NCBI GenBank assembly: GCA_004298405.1
Contig: SCSL01000022.1
Location: forward strand, 1-6,467
Source: Patescibacteria group bacterium
GTDB lineage: Bacteria > Patescibacteriota > Patescibacteriia > UBA9934 > GWF2-40-263
Length of the DNA: 6,467 nucleotides
Direction of reading: 5' to 3'
Shown here: piece after piece, positions 1 to 6,141 of the stretch
How the letters are laid out: each line of letters opens with the position of its first letter
Position numbering within the stretch: position 1 is the stretch's first letter
Made by a program: the position numbers and the translations under genes
The notes under the pieces: generated by a model
Seen by the model: only the letters and a program-made list of their open reading frames with translations
Told to the model about the DNA's origin: nothing
Database searches by the model: none

Positions 1-711
1 CACACTCGCGGAACCAACAAGCACTCCATCCACATCTTGTTCACGCAAAAATCCATAGGCATTCTCCCCAACCACGCTTCCCCCATACAGAATCGAACAT
101 TGTCCTGTGGGAGCATCCGCAAACAGATGTTCTAGAACTGAACGAATGAACCGATGCATTTCAATCACGTCCCCAACCATCGCCGAGTCTCCCGTACCAA
201 TGGCCCAAACAGGCTCATACGCAATAAACAGTCGACCTTGCGGATGCAGATGCACACCATGCAACGCCGCTGAAAGCTGAGCTTCCACAACGCTTCTTGC
301 CTCTCCTGCATCGCGCTCTGGCTTGCTCTCTCCCACGCACAGAATCGGTCTCATTTGTTCACTCAACGCGTGAAGAACTTTCTTATTGACCATTTCATCC
401 GTTTCGCCTAAGTGGATACGGCGCTCAGAATGTCCAATAATGACATGGTTCACGCCAAGTTCAAGCAACATGCGCGAGGACGTTTCTCCTGTGTGCGACC
501 CGCTGGGCTCCCAAAACATATTCTGTGCCCCGATCGCGGCTGAACTGCGCGCCACAACCTTGCGAACTTCAGATAAGGCAACAAACGGCGGACAGATTAC
601 CAAGTCTGGAATCACTTTCCGACCGCGCAATGTCAAAAGCGATGCGCGGGCGAGCGCCACACTCTCTCGAACGCCGACGTTCATCTTCCAGTTGGCGATA
701 ACGGTTTTCAT
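1..711 (-). CDS. tpiA: Triosephosphate isomerase, 3' end cut by window edge
   Basis: Interconverts dihydroxyacetone phosphate and glyceraldehyde 3-phosphate in cytosolic glycolysis. My minus-strand translation from the ATG at 711-709 gives 237 residues with no stop before the edge. The family is about 250 residues long, so perhaps 10-15 are missing. Visible motifs in order: NWKMN with catalytic Lys9; GAQN at 61-64, followed by a variant SGSHTGE where GAFTGE is usual; GHSERR with catalytic His94; CVGE; AYEPVWAIGTG with catalytic Glu166 and the flexible loop 6; the phosphate-binding YGGSV at 209-213; and DVDGVLVGSAS near the end. All catalytic residues are present. The start is fixed by the N-terminal MKTVIANWKMN. 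It lies 2 bases after the stop of the upstream peptidase gene, with only a weak AAAGG-like ribosome site inside that gene's last codons, so translation is probably coupled. Identification is firm. Confidence 0.97.
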   Translation of the reverse strand, partial: MKTVIANWKMNVGVRESVALARASLLTLRGRKVIPDLVICPPFVALSEVRKVVARSSAAIGAQNMFWEPSGSHTGETSSRMLLELGVNHVIIGHSERRIHLGETDEMVNKKVLHALSEQMRPILCVGESKPERDAGEARSVVEAQLSAALHGVHLHPQGRLFIAYEPVWAIGTGDSAMVGDVIEMHRFIRSVLEHLFADAPTGQCSILYGGSVVGENAYGFLREQDVDGVLVGSASV

Positions 712-713
712 AT

Positions 714-1991
714 TTACTTTGCGACCTTTGCCTTTTTCAACAACTCATCTCCATTCTTAAACGGACCGACCGCGGCGAGGCTCATCTGACGCAGATCAAG
801 CACGGCTCCTGCAACGGTACGGACATCTTTGAGCGTCACGTTTTCGATCATCTTGAGATACTGCTGTGGGGTGCGCACAACCTTCTGGAACATTTTTTCA
901 CGTGCAAACCATTGTGCGCGCTCATAGCTGTCTTCCAAACGAATCGCCATCTGTCCGCGCACATACGCTTTGGCATCGCGCAACTCCTTGGCGGTAACCG
1001 GTTCTCGGACAATCTTGCGCACTTCACGCATGATGGTCGTCACAGCAATATCGAGTCGTTCTTTATCCAATCCCGCGCGAATCATGAAATTTCCAACCTC
1101 CTCATAGGCATCATTGGCTACACGAACAAAATACGCAAGGCCTTTTCGTTCACGCACTTCGACAAAGAGTCGAGAACTCATATTTCCTCCAAGAATCACG
1201 CCCAAAAGGGTGAGGGCGGCATTGCGAGGATCCTGCATCCCAAACGAGGGAAAGCCGATTGCGAGTTGAATCTGCTTCGTTGGTTTTGTCTGGACACGAG
1301 CCAGTGGTTTGTGGTGTGGCGCGTGCGCGACAAAATTCTGAAACCGACCGAAACTCGCGTGTGTGCTCTTACGTTTCCCGAATGTCTGATCAATCCATCG
1401 TCTCACGCGCGTATCTATATTCCCTGAAACTACCAGCACCATGTTGGATGGTTGATAGTACTTCTTCCAAAATGCGTACATCTCATTGCGATCCACCTCG
1501 CGAATAATTTTTGGCGTCCCCGCGATCTCCCATCCAAGCGTACTCCCATCAAACATCACTTCCTCAAGAAGATCCGAGACGTGCATCATGGGATTATCCT
1601 CGTACATGTGAATCTCCTCGATGATCGCCCCGCGTTCACGGTTGAGTTCATCTGTGTCCATCTTTGAGGCAAAAATCATGTCATCAATGATGTCGAGTCC
1701 GAGTTCAAGATGGCTCTTATCGACTTTGACGTAGTAGCCCGTGTAGTTCTTGCCGGTAAACGCATTGAAGTCCGCGCCGATCGCATCAAGCGTGCGCGAA
1801 ATGTGCTGTGCGGTTGGTCGACGCCGTGTACCCTTGAACATCATGTGCTCGATAAAGTGACACGCGCCATTAAGATGCGCAGGCTCATAGCGAGATCCCA
1901 CACGCACCAGCACAAGAACGGAAACCGTGTCGGTTCCGTTTACAGGCGCGAGCAGGACGCGTAGACCATTTTGTAGAGTGAGTTGTGTCAT
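714..1991 (-). CDS. M16 family zinc metallopeptidase (processing-peptidase / insulinase-like)
   Basis: A 425-residue single M16 unit of the PqqL/mitochondrial-processing-peptidase type. The inverted zinc motif HFIEH gives ligands His45 and His49 and the catalytic base Glu48. The third ligand is probably Glu125 in AIIEEIHMYEDNP, 76 residues after His49, the spacing known for the MPP beta subunit. The C-terminal half carries GGNMSSRLFVEVRERKGLAY (about 268-287), the usual substrate-cleft segment of the family. No signal peptide is visible, so it is probably cytosolic. Family members normally need a second M16 domain to close the chamber; this one may homodimerise or pair with a gene outside the window. 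The ATG overlaps the glyS stop by 4 bases (ATGA) and has a strong ribosome site. The tpiA start follows 2 bases after the TAA. Substrate is unknown. Some homologues in compact genomes are annotated simply as insulinase-family proteins. Confidence 0.95.
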   Translation of the reverse strand: MTQLTLQNGLRVLLAPVNGTDTVSVLVLVRVGSRYEPAHLNGACHFIEHMMFKGTRRRPTAQHISRTLDAIGADFNAFTGKNYTGYYVKVDKSHLELGLDIIDDMIFASKMDTDELNRERGAIIEEIHMYEDNPMMHVSDLLEEVMFDGSTLGWEIAGTPKIIREVDRNEMYAFWKKYYQPSNMVLVVSGNIDTRVRRWIDQTFGKRKSTHASFGRFQNFVAHAPHHKPLARVQTKPTKQIQLAIGFPSFGMQDPRNAALTLLGVILGGNMSSRLFVEVRERKGLAYFVRVANDAYEEVGNFMIRAGLDKERLDIAVTTIMREVRKIVREPVTAKELRDAKAYVRGQMAIRLEDSYERAQWFAREKMFQKVVRTPQQYLKMIENVTLKDVRTVAGAVLDLRQMSLAAVGPFKNGDELLKKAKVAK

Positions 1992-3295
1992 AGTTTCTCC
2001 TCAAACCAATCCTCGAGTTCGTCGATCGCTACACGTTCCTGTTTCATGGTATCGCGGTCACGAATCGTCACGGCCTTATCGTTCAATGAATCAAAGTCCA
2101 CGGTCACACAGTACGGCGTGCCGATTTCATCCTGCCGACGATACCGTTTCCCAATCGATTGCGTTTCGTCATAGTCCGTCGCCCAACGGGAGCGCAATGT
2201 ATCCGCAAGCGGCAGAGCGATGGCGGTGAGTTCCTCTTTTTTGGAGAGTGGAAGGATGGCAATTTTGAATGGCGCCAACGCTTTGGGAAGTTTCAACACC
2301 ACGCGTGTGTCGGTTTCCCCTTCTTCGGACGTGGGAGCTTGCTCCTCGGTATACGCCTCCAACAACGTGATAAGCACCGTGCGATCGATTCCAAATGTTG
2401 GCTCGATAATGTGTGGAAGATATTTCTCGTTTGTCTTTGGATCGGTATAACGAAGATCCGCTCCAGACACGTCCATGTGACGCTTCAGGTCAAAATCGGT
2501 GCGATAGGCAAGCCCGTACAATTCTTTCTGTCCAAATGGATAAAGGTATTCAATATCGATCGTCCGCTTTGAATAGTGTGCACGCTCCCCGTCCTCAATT
2601 TCGTGAAAGACGAGGTGCTCTTTCTTCACCCCACAAAAGTCGAGCCAACTCTTCATCTGTTCAAGCCAATACTCGAACCATTTCTCCCACTCGCTCTCAT
2701 AGACAAAATATTCAAACTCCATGAGGTTGAACTCGCGTGTGCGGAAGATGAAATTTCCTGGGGTAATCTCGTTGCGATAGCACTTCCCCTGCTGGGCGAT
2801 GCCAAATGGGACACGTTTGCGACTGGTCGTAAGCACTTGCGGGAAATCAACAAACATCGCCTGCGCCAGTTCTCCGCGCAAGTACGCAACAGACTTATTG
2901 TCTTCGGTCGAACCGATGAACGTTTTAAACAACAAGTTAAAATTTTTCGGATCCGTAAACCCATCCTTGGTTCCACACTTCGCGCACGCTTTAGACGTGT
3001 CAATTTGATCCGCACGGAATCGCTCATGACATTTTTTGCATTCCACGAGTGGATCCGTGAATCCTTCGACATGCCCTGACGCCTCCCAAACTTTTGGATT
3101 CATGATGACCGCCGCGTCAATGCCAACCATGTCGCCTCGACCCGTGACAAATCTCTGCCACCACGCATTCATGATATTGCGCTTGAGTTCTGTCCCGAGC
3201 GGTCCATAATCCCACGAGTTTGCAAGACCGCCGTAGATCTCACTCCCGGGATAGACGAACCCTCGCGTCTTCGCGAGGGCGACAAGTTTTTCCAT
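1988..3295 (-). CDS. glyS: Glycyl-tRNA synthetase, alpha2 (class II, archaeal/eukaryotic-like) type
   Basis: Charges tRNA-Gly with glycine in the cytosol. From the chosen ATG at 3295 the protein has 435 residues. Near the N-terminus is RGFVYPGSEIYGGLANSWDY, typical of the dimeric GlyRS. CKKC (86-89) and CAKC (104-107) form a probable zinc knuckle. Motif 2 spans about 164-198 (FGIAQQGKCYRNEITPGNF onward), and motif 3 is in HIIEPTFGIDRT. The C-terminal anticodon-binding domain contains GKRYRRQDEIGTPYC and VTIRDRDTMKQERV. An in-frame ATG six codons upstream (3313) is rejected: AAGGAAG lies 5 bases before the 3295 ATG and would otherwise be coding, while the upstream ATG has no ribosome site. This is not the alpha2beta2 glyQ/glyS enzyme of proteobacteria. 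The 3' end shares ATGA with the peptidase gene. A structured element fills the 5' gap to frr, and a hairpin lies at codons 6-12. Confidence 0.97.
   Translation of the reverse strand: MEKLVALAKTRGFVYPGSEIYGGLANSWDYGPLGTELKRNIMNAWWQRFVTGRGDMVGIDAAVIMNPKVWEASGHVEGFTDPLVECKKCHERFRADQIDTSKACAKCGTKDGFTDPKNFNLLFKTFIGSTEDNKSVAYLRGELAQAMFVDFPQVLTTSRKRVPFGIAQQGKCYRNEITPGNFIFRTREFNLMEFEYFVYESEWEKWFEYWLEQMKSWLDFCGVKKEHLVFHEIEDGERAHYSKRTIDIEYLYPFGQKELYGLAYRTDFDLKRHMDVSGADLRYTDPKTNEKYLPHIIEPTFGIDRTVLITLLEAYTEEQAPTSEEGETDTRVVLKLPKALAPFKIAILPLSKKEELTAIALPLADTLRSRWATDYDETQSIGKRYRRQDEIGTPYCVTVDFDSLNDKAVTIRDRDTMKQERVAIDELEDWFEEKL
1996..2002 (-). promoter_or_regulatory. Shine-Dalgarno site for the M16 peptidase
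   Basis: GAGGAGA on the minus strand, 4 bases upstream of the peptidase ATG and inside the last codons of glyS. This is the strongest ribosome site in the window and supports the overlapping ATG at 1991 as the true start. Confidence 0.85.
3260..3279 (-). promoter_or_regulatory. GC-rich hairpin in the first codons of glyS
   Basis: On the mRNA strand, CCCTCGCG and CGCGAGGG form a perfect 8-bp stem around the four-base loop AAGA. It begins 16 bases after the A of the glyS ATG and covers codons 6-12 (A-L-A-K-T-R-G). A stem here lies within or just past the footprint of an initiating ribosome and could damp initiation. The stem is certain from the sequence; the regulatory role is inference, as it might only reflect codon choice. 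Confidence 0.45.
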
Positions 3296-3300
3296 GGTGA

Positions 3301-3307
3301 CTTCCTT
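3301..3307 (-). promoter_or_regulatory. Shine-Dalgarno site that fixes the glyS start
   Basis: AAGGAAG on the minus strand, ending 5 bases before the ATG at 3295. It lies inside the few codons that the alternative upstream ATG (3313) would add, which argues for 3295. Confidence 0.8.
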
Positions 3308-3330
3308 TTGCATATAGACTCACATACTGA

Positions 3331-3406
3331 GCGACTGACCGAAGGGACAACTTTGAGTCGAAGCATTAGCCATTCGATCTCAAAGTTCGGTCCCGAGGGT
3401 AGTCGC
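3331..3406 (-). promoter_or_regulatory. Long imperfect stem-loop between frr and glyS, with two alternative pairings
   Basis: A 76-nt inverted-repeat element starts one base after the frr stop. Read on the mRNA strand, GCGACT (3406-3401) pairs with AGTCGC (3336-3331), CTTTGAG (3385-3379) with CTCAAAG (3357-3351), and TCGAA (3377-3373) with TTCGA (3362-3358), around a 10-nt loop. Between the outer and inner stems two pairings compete. GACCGAA (3392-3386) can pair with TTCGGTC (3343-3337), leaving a 7-nt bulge. Alternatively GGGAC (3394-3390) pairs with GTCCC (3348-3344), plus two A-T pairs. No T-run follows, so it is not a standard terminator. A small CUCA/UGAG hairpin comes next, before the glyS ribosome site. 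Possible roles are a glyS leader, an mRNA processing site or a dispersed repeat. I do not recognise it as a T-box. Confidence 0.55.
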
Positions 3407-3407
3407 G

Positions 3408-3962
3408 TTAGACAGTCATAATTTCTGCTTCTTTCTTTTCCCCGACCTCATCAATACGTTCGTTAAACTCCTTGGTCATCTTATCAATCTCGTCGATCAA
3501 CTTAAATTTCTCATCCTCAGAAATCTGTTTCTCCCTTTCCATCTTTGTCGCTTGATCGCGCGCGTCTTCCCGAACCTGACGCAGAGCAATGCGCGCGTCT
3601 TCCACATATTCTTTCATCTTCTTCACCATTGTCTTGCGACTCTCCTCCGTCATGGAAGGCATCACGATCCGAATCACGGTTCCATCCACAACCGGACTCA
3701 GCCCAACTCCTGCATCGCGAATCCCTTTTTCGATATTCCGCAGAAGCCCTTTGTCCCAAGGATCAATAATCAATGTCTTGGCGTCTTGCGCTTGAATGGA
3801 AGCAAGACCCTTGATTTCCATCATGGCGTCATACGCACTCACGGCAATATCCTCAACAAGCGTCGGCGTTGCTCGTCCCGTGCGTAATCCTCCTAATTCT
3901 TTCTGTAAATGATCAATGGCCGATTCAAACGCAGGTTTCTTTTGATTCAAGAGTGCATGCAT
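3408..3962 (-). CDS. frr: Ribosome recycling factor
   Basis: Splits post-termination ribosomes together with EF-G. The product has 184 residues, against about 185 in the family. It shows LRTGRATPTLVEDIAV near residues 26-41, then the PWDKGLL segment, then VIRIVMPSMTEESRK at the end of the second domain. The C-terminal helical part KMKEYVEDARIALRQVREDARDQ contains the conserved Arg region that contacts rRNA. The usual YYG..TPL turn is replaced by a divergent YDAMMEIKG. The start is the ATG at 3962; no other start fits the N-terminus. Its ribosome site is weak (GGTGAT directly before the ATG). Upstream, 76 bases separate it from the lipoprotein stop and contain palindromes A' and B'. The common pyrH-frr or tsf-pyrH-frr neighbourhood is absent; here frr precedes glyS. 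Confidence 0.97.
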   Translation of the reverse strand: MHALLNQKKPAFESAIDHLQKELGGLRTGRATPTLVEDIAVSAYDAMMEIKGLASIQAQDAKTLIIDPWDKGLLRNIEKGIRDAGVGLSPVVDGTVIRIVMPSMTEESRKTMVKKMKEYVEDARIALRQVREDARDQATKMEREKQISEDEKFKLIDEIDKMTKEFNERIDEVGEKKEAEIMTV

Positions 3963-3974
3963 ATCACCAACTTT

Positions 3975-3996
3975 TTCTTAGGGGCTTTAGCCCCGT
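3975..3996 (-). repeat. Palindromic repeat A', inverted copy of A at 5100-5121
   Basis: These 22 bases match the A copy at 5100-5121 exactly in reverse complement. The core is the perfect 14-bp palindrome GGGGCTTTAGCCCC (3981-3994), flanked on the outer side by TTCTTA. No T-run follows on either strand, so it is not an intrinsic terminator. It ends about 12 bases upstream of the frr start codon. Confidence 0.8.
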
Positions 3997-4001
3997 GATA
4001 A

Positions 4002-4024
4002 GACGCCCCTAAAGGGGCTGTGAA
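4002..4024 (-). repeat. Palindromic repeat B', inverted copy of B at 5152-5174
   Basis: These 23 bases match 5152-5174 in reverse complement, except for two positions that pair with each other. The core is GCCCCTAAAGGGGC (4005-4018). It sits 5 bases from A', and parts of the two units can also pair with each other (TTAGGGGC at 3978-3985 with GCCCCTAA at 4005-4012), so a combined structure is possible. Confidence 0.75.
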
Positions 4025-4038
4025 GAAACTCTCTTTTT

Positions 4039-5091
4039 CTACTCGGTTGCTGTTGCTACGCCGATATATAACATTTGTGGATCATCCGGGTCAACCAATA
4101 ATGCACGTGGCACGCGCGAACTTGGAAACTTTTCTGTGTCCCAAGTTGTTCCTCCATCCGTCGTGCGATAGAACGTCGCGTTGGAGGCATAGTAGATCGT
4201 TGTTGGATTCTCTTCATCCATGCCGATCGCGCGAATCTTCACTTGTCCGGGAGAAGTCAAAAGCGCTATTGCTTCCCATGTTGAACCAAAATCCGTTGAA
4301 CGCGTCAGACCATATTGGCTCGCAGAAATCACGACCCCTGAGTCCTCTGACTGAATGAGGCTGTATACACGCGTTGATTGTTTGAGCTCCTTTAGCCCTC
4401 CGTCAACCTCCTCCCAGTTCTCTCCGCCGTCCGTTGTCTTATAGATTCCTTCACTAAACGTGCTCACAAGAACCTGACGCGAATCAGTTTGATGGATGAG
4501 GAACGAGGAAACCTCTTCACCGGTTTTAAGCACTGTGGACCACGTGTTCCCGGAATCTCCGCTCTTAAGAACGTCGCCATTGGAAAGCCCGATCCACAGC
4601 GTGCGCGGATTGAACCAATCCACCGCCACCTGCACGACACTCACGCCGGAACGGTTATCGACATACACTTCACTATCAAACGACCGCATGCAATCGTTTG
4701 TGGCGTACAAACGCGCACCCTTAGCCACATACACCTTGCACACGTCCGTGGGGTCGACTTCGATCTTATAAATCAATCCGTCTGCAAGGGCAGAGGTGCG
4801 AGGTTGTCGCCAAGAAGCACCTGCGTCTTCGGAATAAAGCATGCCACTGTCTCGCGTCCCAATGTAGAGATACTTATTATCTTGAGGATCCATTTCCATG
4901 TTGATCACATCGGTGGTTGAAAGCGTTCCAATACCAACGGCCGTGGGCACGACAACAACTTGCCCCCACTCCAATCCAGCATCCACCGTCCTAAATACAC
5001 CCCCGTCTGAACTTGAACTGGAACTTCCACCGCTCAAGCAACCGGCTCCAAGTAAGATGATAGAGAACAACGCGAGCGAAAAATATTTCAT
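4039..5091 (-). CDS. Secreted lipoprotein with a seven-bladed Asp-box (BNR/YCF48-like) beta-propeller
   Basis: The product has 350 residues from the ATG at 5091. The N-terminus MKYFSLALFSIILLGAGC is a lipoprotein signal peptide with lipid-modified Cys18, followed by a Gly/Ser linker, so the protein is predicted to be membrane-anchored outside the cytoplasm. Seven Asp-box-like turns occur about every 45 residues: RTVDAGLEW (34), SEDAGASW (87), TNDCMRSF (131, degenerate), SGDSGNTW (177), TTDGGENW (219), STDFGSTW (265) and TTDGGTTW (310). This fits the sialidase/Vps10/YCF48 type of propeller. No catalytic residues can be assigned, so a binding or assembly role is more likely than enzymatic activity; function is unknown. 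An in-frame TTG three codons upstream (5100) is possible, but Met-Lys at 5091 is the better signal-peptide start. The ribosome-site region is occupied by palindrome A. It stands apart from its housekeeping neighbours and is flanked by inverted repeats. Confidence 0.9.
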   Translation of the reverse strand: MKYFSLALFSIILLGAGCLSGGSSSSSSDGGVFRTVDAGLEWGQVVVVPTAVGIGTLSTTDVINMEMDPQDNKYLYIGTRDSGMLYSEDAGASWRQPRTSALADGLIYKIEVDPTDVCKVYVAKGARLYATNDCMRSFDSEVYVDNRSGVSVVQVAVDWFNPRTLWIGLSNGDVLKSGDSGNTWSTVLKTGEEVSSFLIHQTDSRQVLVSTFSEGIYKTTDGGENWEEVDGGLKELKQSTRVYSLIQSEDSGVVISASQYGLTRSTDFGSTWEAIALLTSPGQVKIRAIGMDEENPTTIYYASNATFYRTTDGGTTWDTEKFPSSRVPRALLVDPDDPQMLYIGVATATE

Positions 5092-5099
5092 AGATGTCA

Positions 5100-5121
5100 A
5101 CGGGGCTAAAGCCCCTAAGAA
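5100..5121 (+). repeat. Palindromic repeat A
   Basis: The core is the perfect palindrome GGGGCTAAAGCCCC (5102-5115), followed by TAAGAA. The 22-base unit recurs exactly, inverted, at 3975-3996 on the other side of the lipoprotein gene. In the lipoprotein mRNA it would form a small hairpin ending 10 bases before the ATG, where a ribosome site would normally lie; AGGGG is part of the stem. Confidence 0.8.
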
Positions 5122-5151
5122 GATTTCATGTTTGTTTTACTCAGAAATGAA

Positions 5152-5174
5152 TTCACAGCCGCTTTAGCGGCGTC
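5152..5174 (+). repeat. Palindromic repeat B, overlapping the holB stop codon
   Basis: The core palindrome is GCCGCTTTAGCGGC (5158-5171), flanked by TTCACA and GTC. It matches 4002-4024 inverted, with one G-C pair swapped to C-G. Its last two bases form the GA of the holB TGA stop. No T-run follows on the holB mRNA strand, so it is not a canonical terminator, though it could block 3' exonucleases. Confidence 0.75.
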
Positions 5175-6117
5175 AAGCCAGAGCAATATGCTCAAGACTC
5201 AAATGCGAATTGATGTGAGAAGAAACCGCGGCGCGAACCTCTTGCAAACGAGAAAAAATCGATACGAGATTTTGCCCAGTCATCATTGTGGCAAGACGAT
5301 CAAGAGAATCATCAGACGAAAACACATGAAGATCCCGGAGTCCTAATTGACGCAGGAGCACGTCTCGCAGAACAAGCTCCCATTGATCAATCAACGAACT
5401 GAGCACCTCATCCTTTTCCGTTTCCGTCTTAGGGATCAACTCCATGACCTGACGTAGACGCTCAGGGAGGCTTGCCGAGAAAAACGAAATGGCTTGGTTG
5501 AGTCCTGTTGTGAGCTGAGCTTGATAGCTACTCTCTTTTAAGAAACGAATGGCACGTCCGGGACGGCCCAGCGATTGCGCTTGAGCCGTTTGCGCATCCA
5601 GCTTGGTGAATCCCATCTTGAGAAGCCTCTCAATGATCTCCGACCCTGGCACGATGCCAAACCTCAGCGTCTGACAACGCGACACGATCGTCGCAGGAAG
5701 ATCTTCGGTCCCGCCCGCTCGTAAAAGAAAGAGGACATTTCCCTTGGGTTCCTCCAAGGTCTTCAACAGCGCGTTCACGGCTCCCATGGAAAGAGCCCTC
5801 GCTTCTTCGATGAACACAACCTTCCACCCGCCAGATAAAGAAGTGAGTCCCAGACGCGCATTGAGCTCGCGCACCTGCTCAACGTTAATCTGCGACTTTT
5901 GCTTCCCGGTTTTCTCATCCACCAAACGCTCCAGGGTCAAAAAATCTGGATGCGTGGTGGAGCCTAGAAGGTGCTTCACGAGCTGAAGAGCCACAGTCGT
6001 CTTTCCGACGGCCTCTGGACCCACAAACAAGAGGGCATGAGGAAGCGTCTGCCTCTCAATCATCCTGGAAAGAACCTCCTGAATTTTTGCATGACCAATG
6101 AGGCCTGAGAAAGGCAT
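5173..6117 (-). CDS. holB: DNA polymerase III delta-prime subunit (clamp loader)
   Basis: AAA+ subunit of the clamp-loader complex that opens the beta ring for replicative polymerase. The product has 314 residues from the ATG at 6117. Seen in order: GLIGH near the start; Walker A GPEAVGKT (33-40); HPDFLTLE (56-63), which follows the position where homologues carry a four-cysteine zinc module, absent here; a Walker B-like VVFIEEAR (100-107) with Glu where Asp is usual; LLKTLEEPKGN; and the SRC motif (146-148), whose Arg is the trans-acting finger for the neighbouring gamma subunit. The C-terminal part is helical and ends in SLEHIALA, as expected for the collar domain. DnaX was considered, but the SRC motif, the short length and the C-terminus favour delta-prime. 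A TTG two codons upstream (6123) is an alternative start. No good ribosome site is seen, and a TATAAT box lies almost on the start. Confidence 0.92.
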   Translation of the reverse strand: MPFSGLIGHAKIQEVLSRMIERQTLPHALLFVGPEAVGKTTVALQLVKHLLGSTTHPDFLTLERLVDEKTGKQKSQINVEQVRELNARLGLTSLSGGWKVVFIEEARALSMGAVNALLKTLEEPKGNVLFLLRAGGTEDLPATIVSRCQTLRFGIVPGSEIIERLLKMGFTKLDAQTAQAQSLGRPGRAIRFLKESSYQAQLTTGLNQAISFFSASLPERLRQVMELIPKTETEKDEVLSSLIDQWELVLRDVLLRQLGLRDLHVFSSDDSLDRLATMMTGQNLVSIFSRLQEVRAAVSSHINSHLSLEHIALA

Positions 6118-6128
6118 AGGCAAATCTT

Positions 6129-6134
6129 ATTATA
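6129..6134 (-). promoter_or_regulatory. holB: Probable -10 box of the holB promoter
   Basis: A perfect TATAAT on the minus strand, 11 bases before the holB ATG. With a normal 6-7 base discriminator the transcript would begin near 6122, leaving a leader of about 5 bases, so the mRNA would be nearly leaderless. This fits the lack of a ribosome site. There is no convincing -35; the expected place is occupied by the G-rich repeat. Confidence 0.5.
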
Positions 6135-6141
6135 CCTTAAA

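Noticed and set aside
386..760. 124-codon plus-strand ORF opposite tpiA
   Set aside because: It is the antisense shadow of tpiA, whose catalytic motifs are unmistakable. The same applies to the other long frames opposite the peptidase, glyS, frr, lipoprotein and holB.
3296..3313. ATG at 3313 as glyS start
   Set aside because: It has no ribosome site, and the six added codons contain the AAGGAAG site that serves the ATG at 3295.
3331..3406. T-box riboswitch upstream of glyS
   Set aside because: The context fits, but the sense strand lacks the conserved T-box sequence and a terminator/antiterminator pair. A faintly similar stretch (GAGGGTAGTCGCG) lies on the opposite strand, and the loop UGGC would not match the tRNA-Gly end.
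3975..4024. Intrinsic transcription terminators at the palindromes
   Set aside because: The stems are strong, but no T-run follows directly on either strand; the same holds for the copies at 5100-5174.
5092..5100. TTG at 5100 as lipoprotein start
   Set aside because: It adds only Met-Thr-Ser before the Met-Lys that begins a normal signal peptide, and it borders palindrome A without a ribosome site.
3975..5174. CRISPR-like repeat array
   Set aside because: Only two copies of each unit, inverted relative to one another and separated by a protein gene, with no regular spacers.
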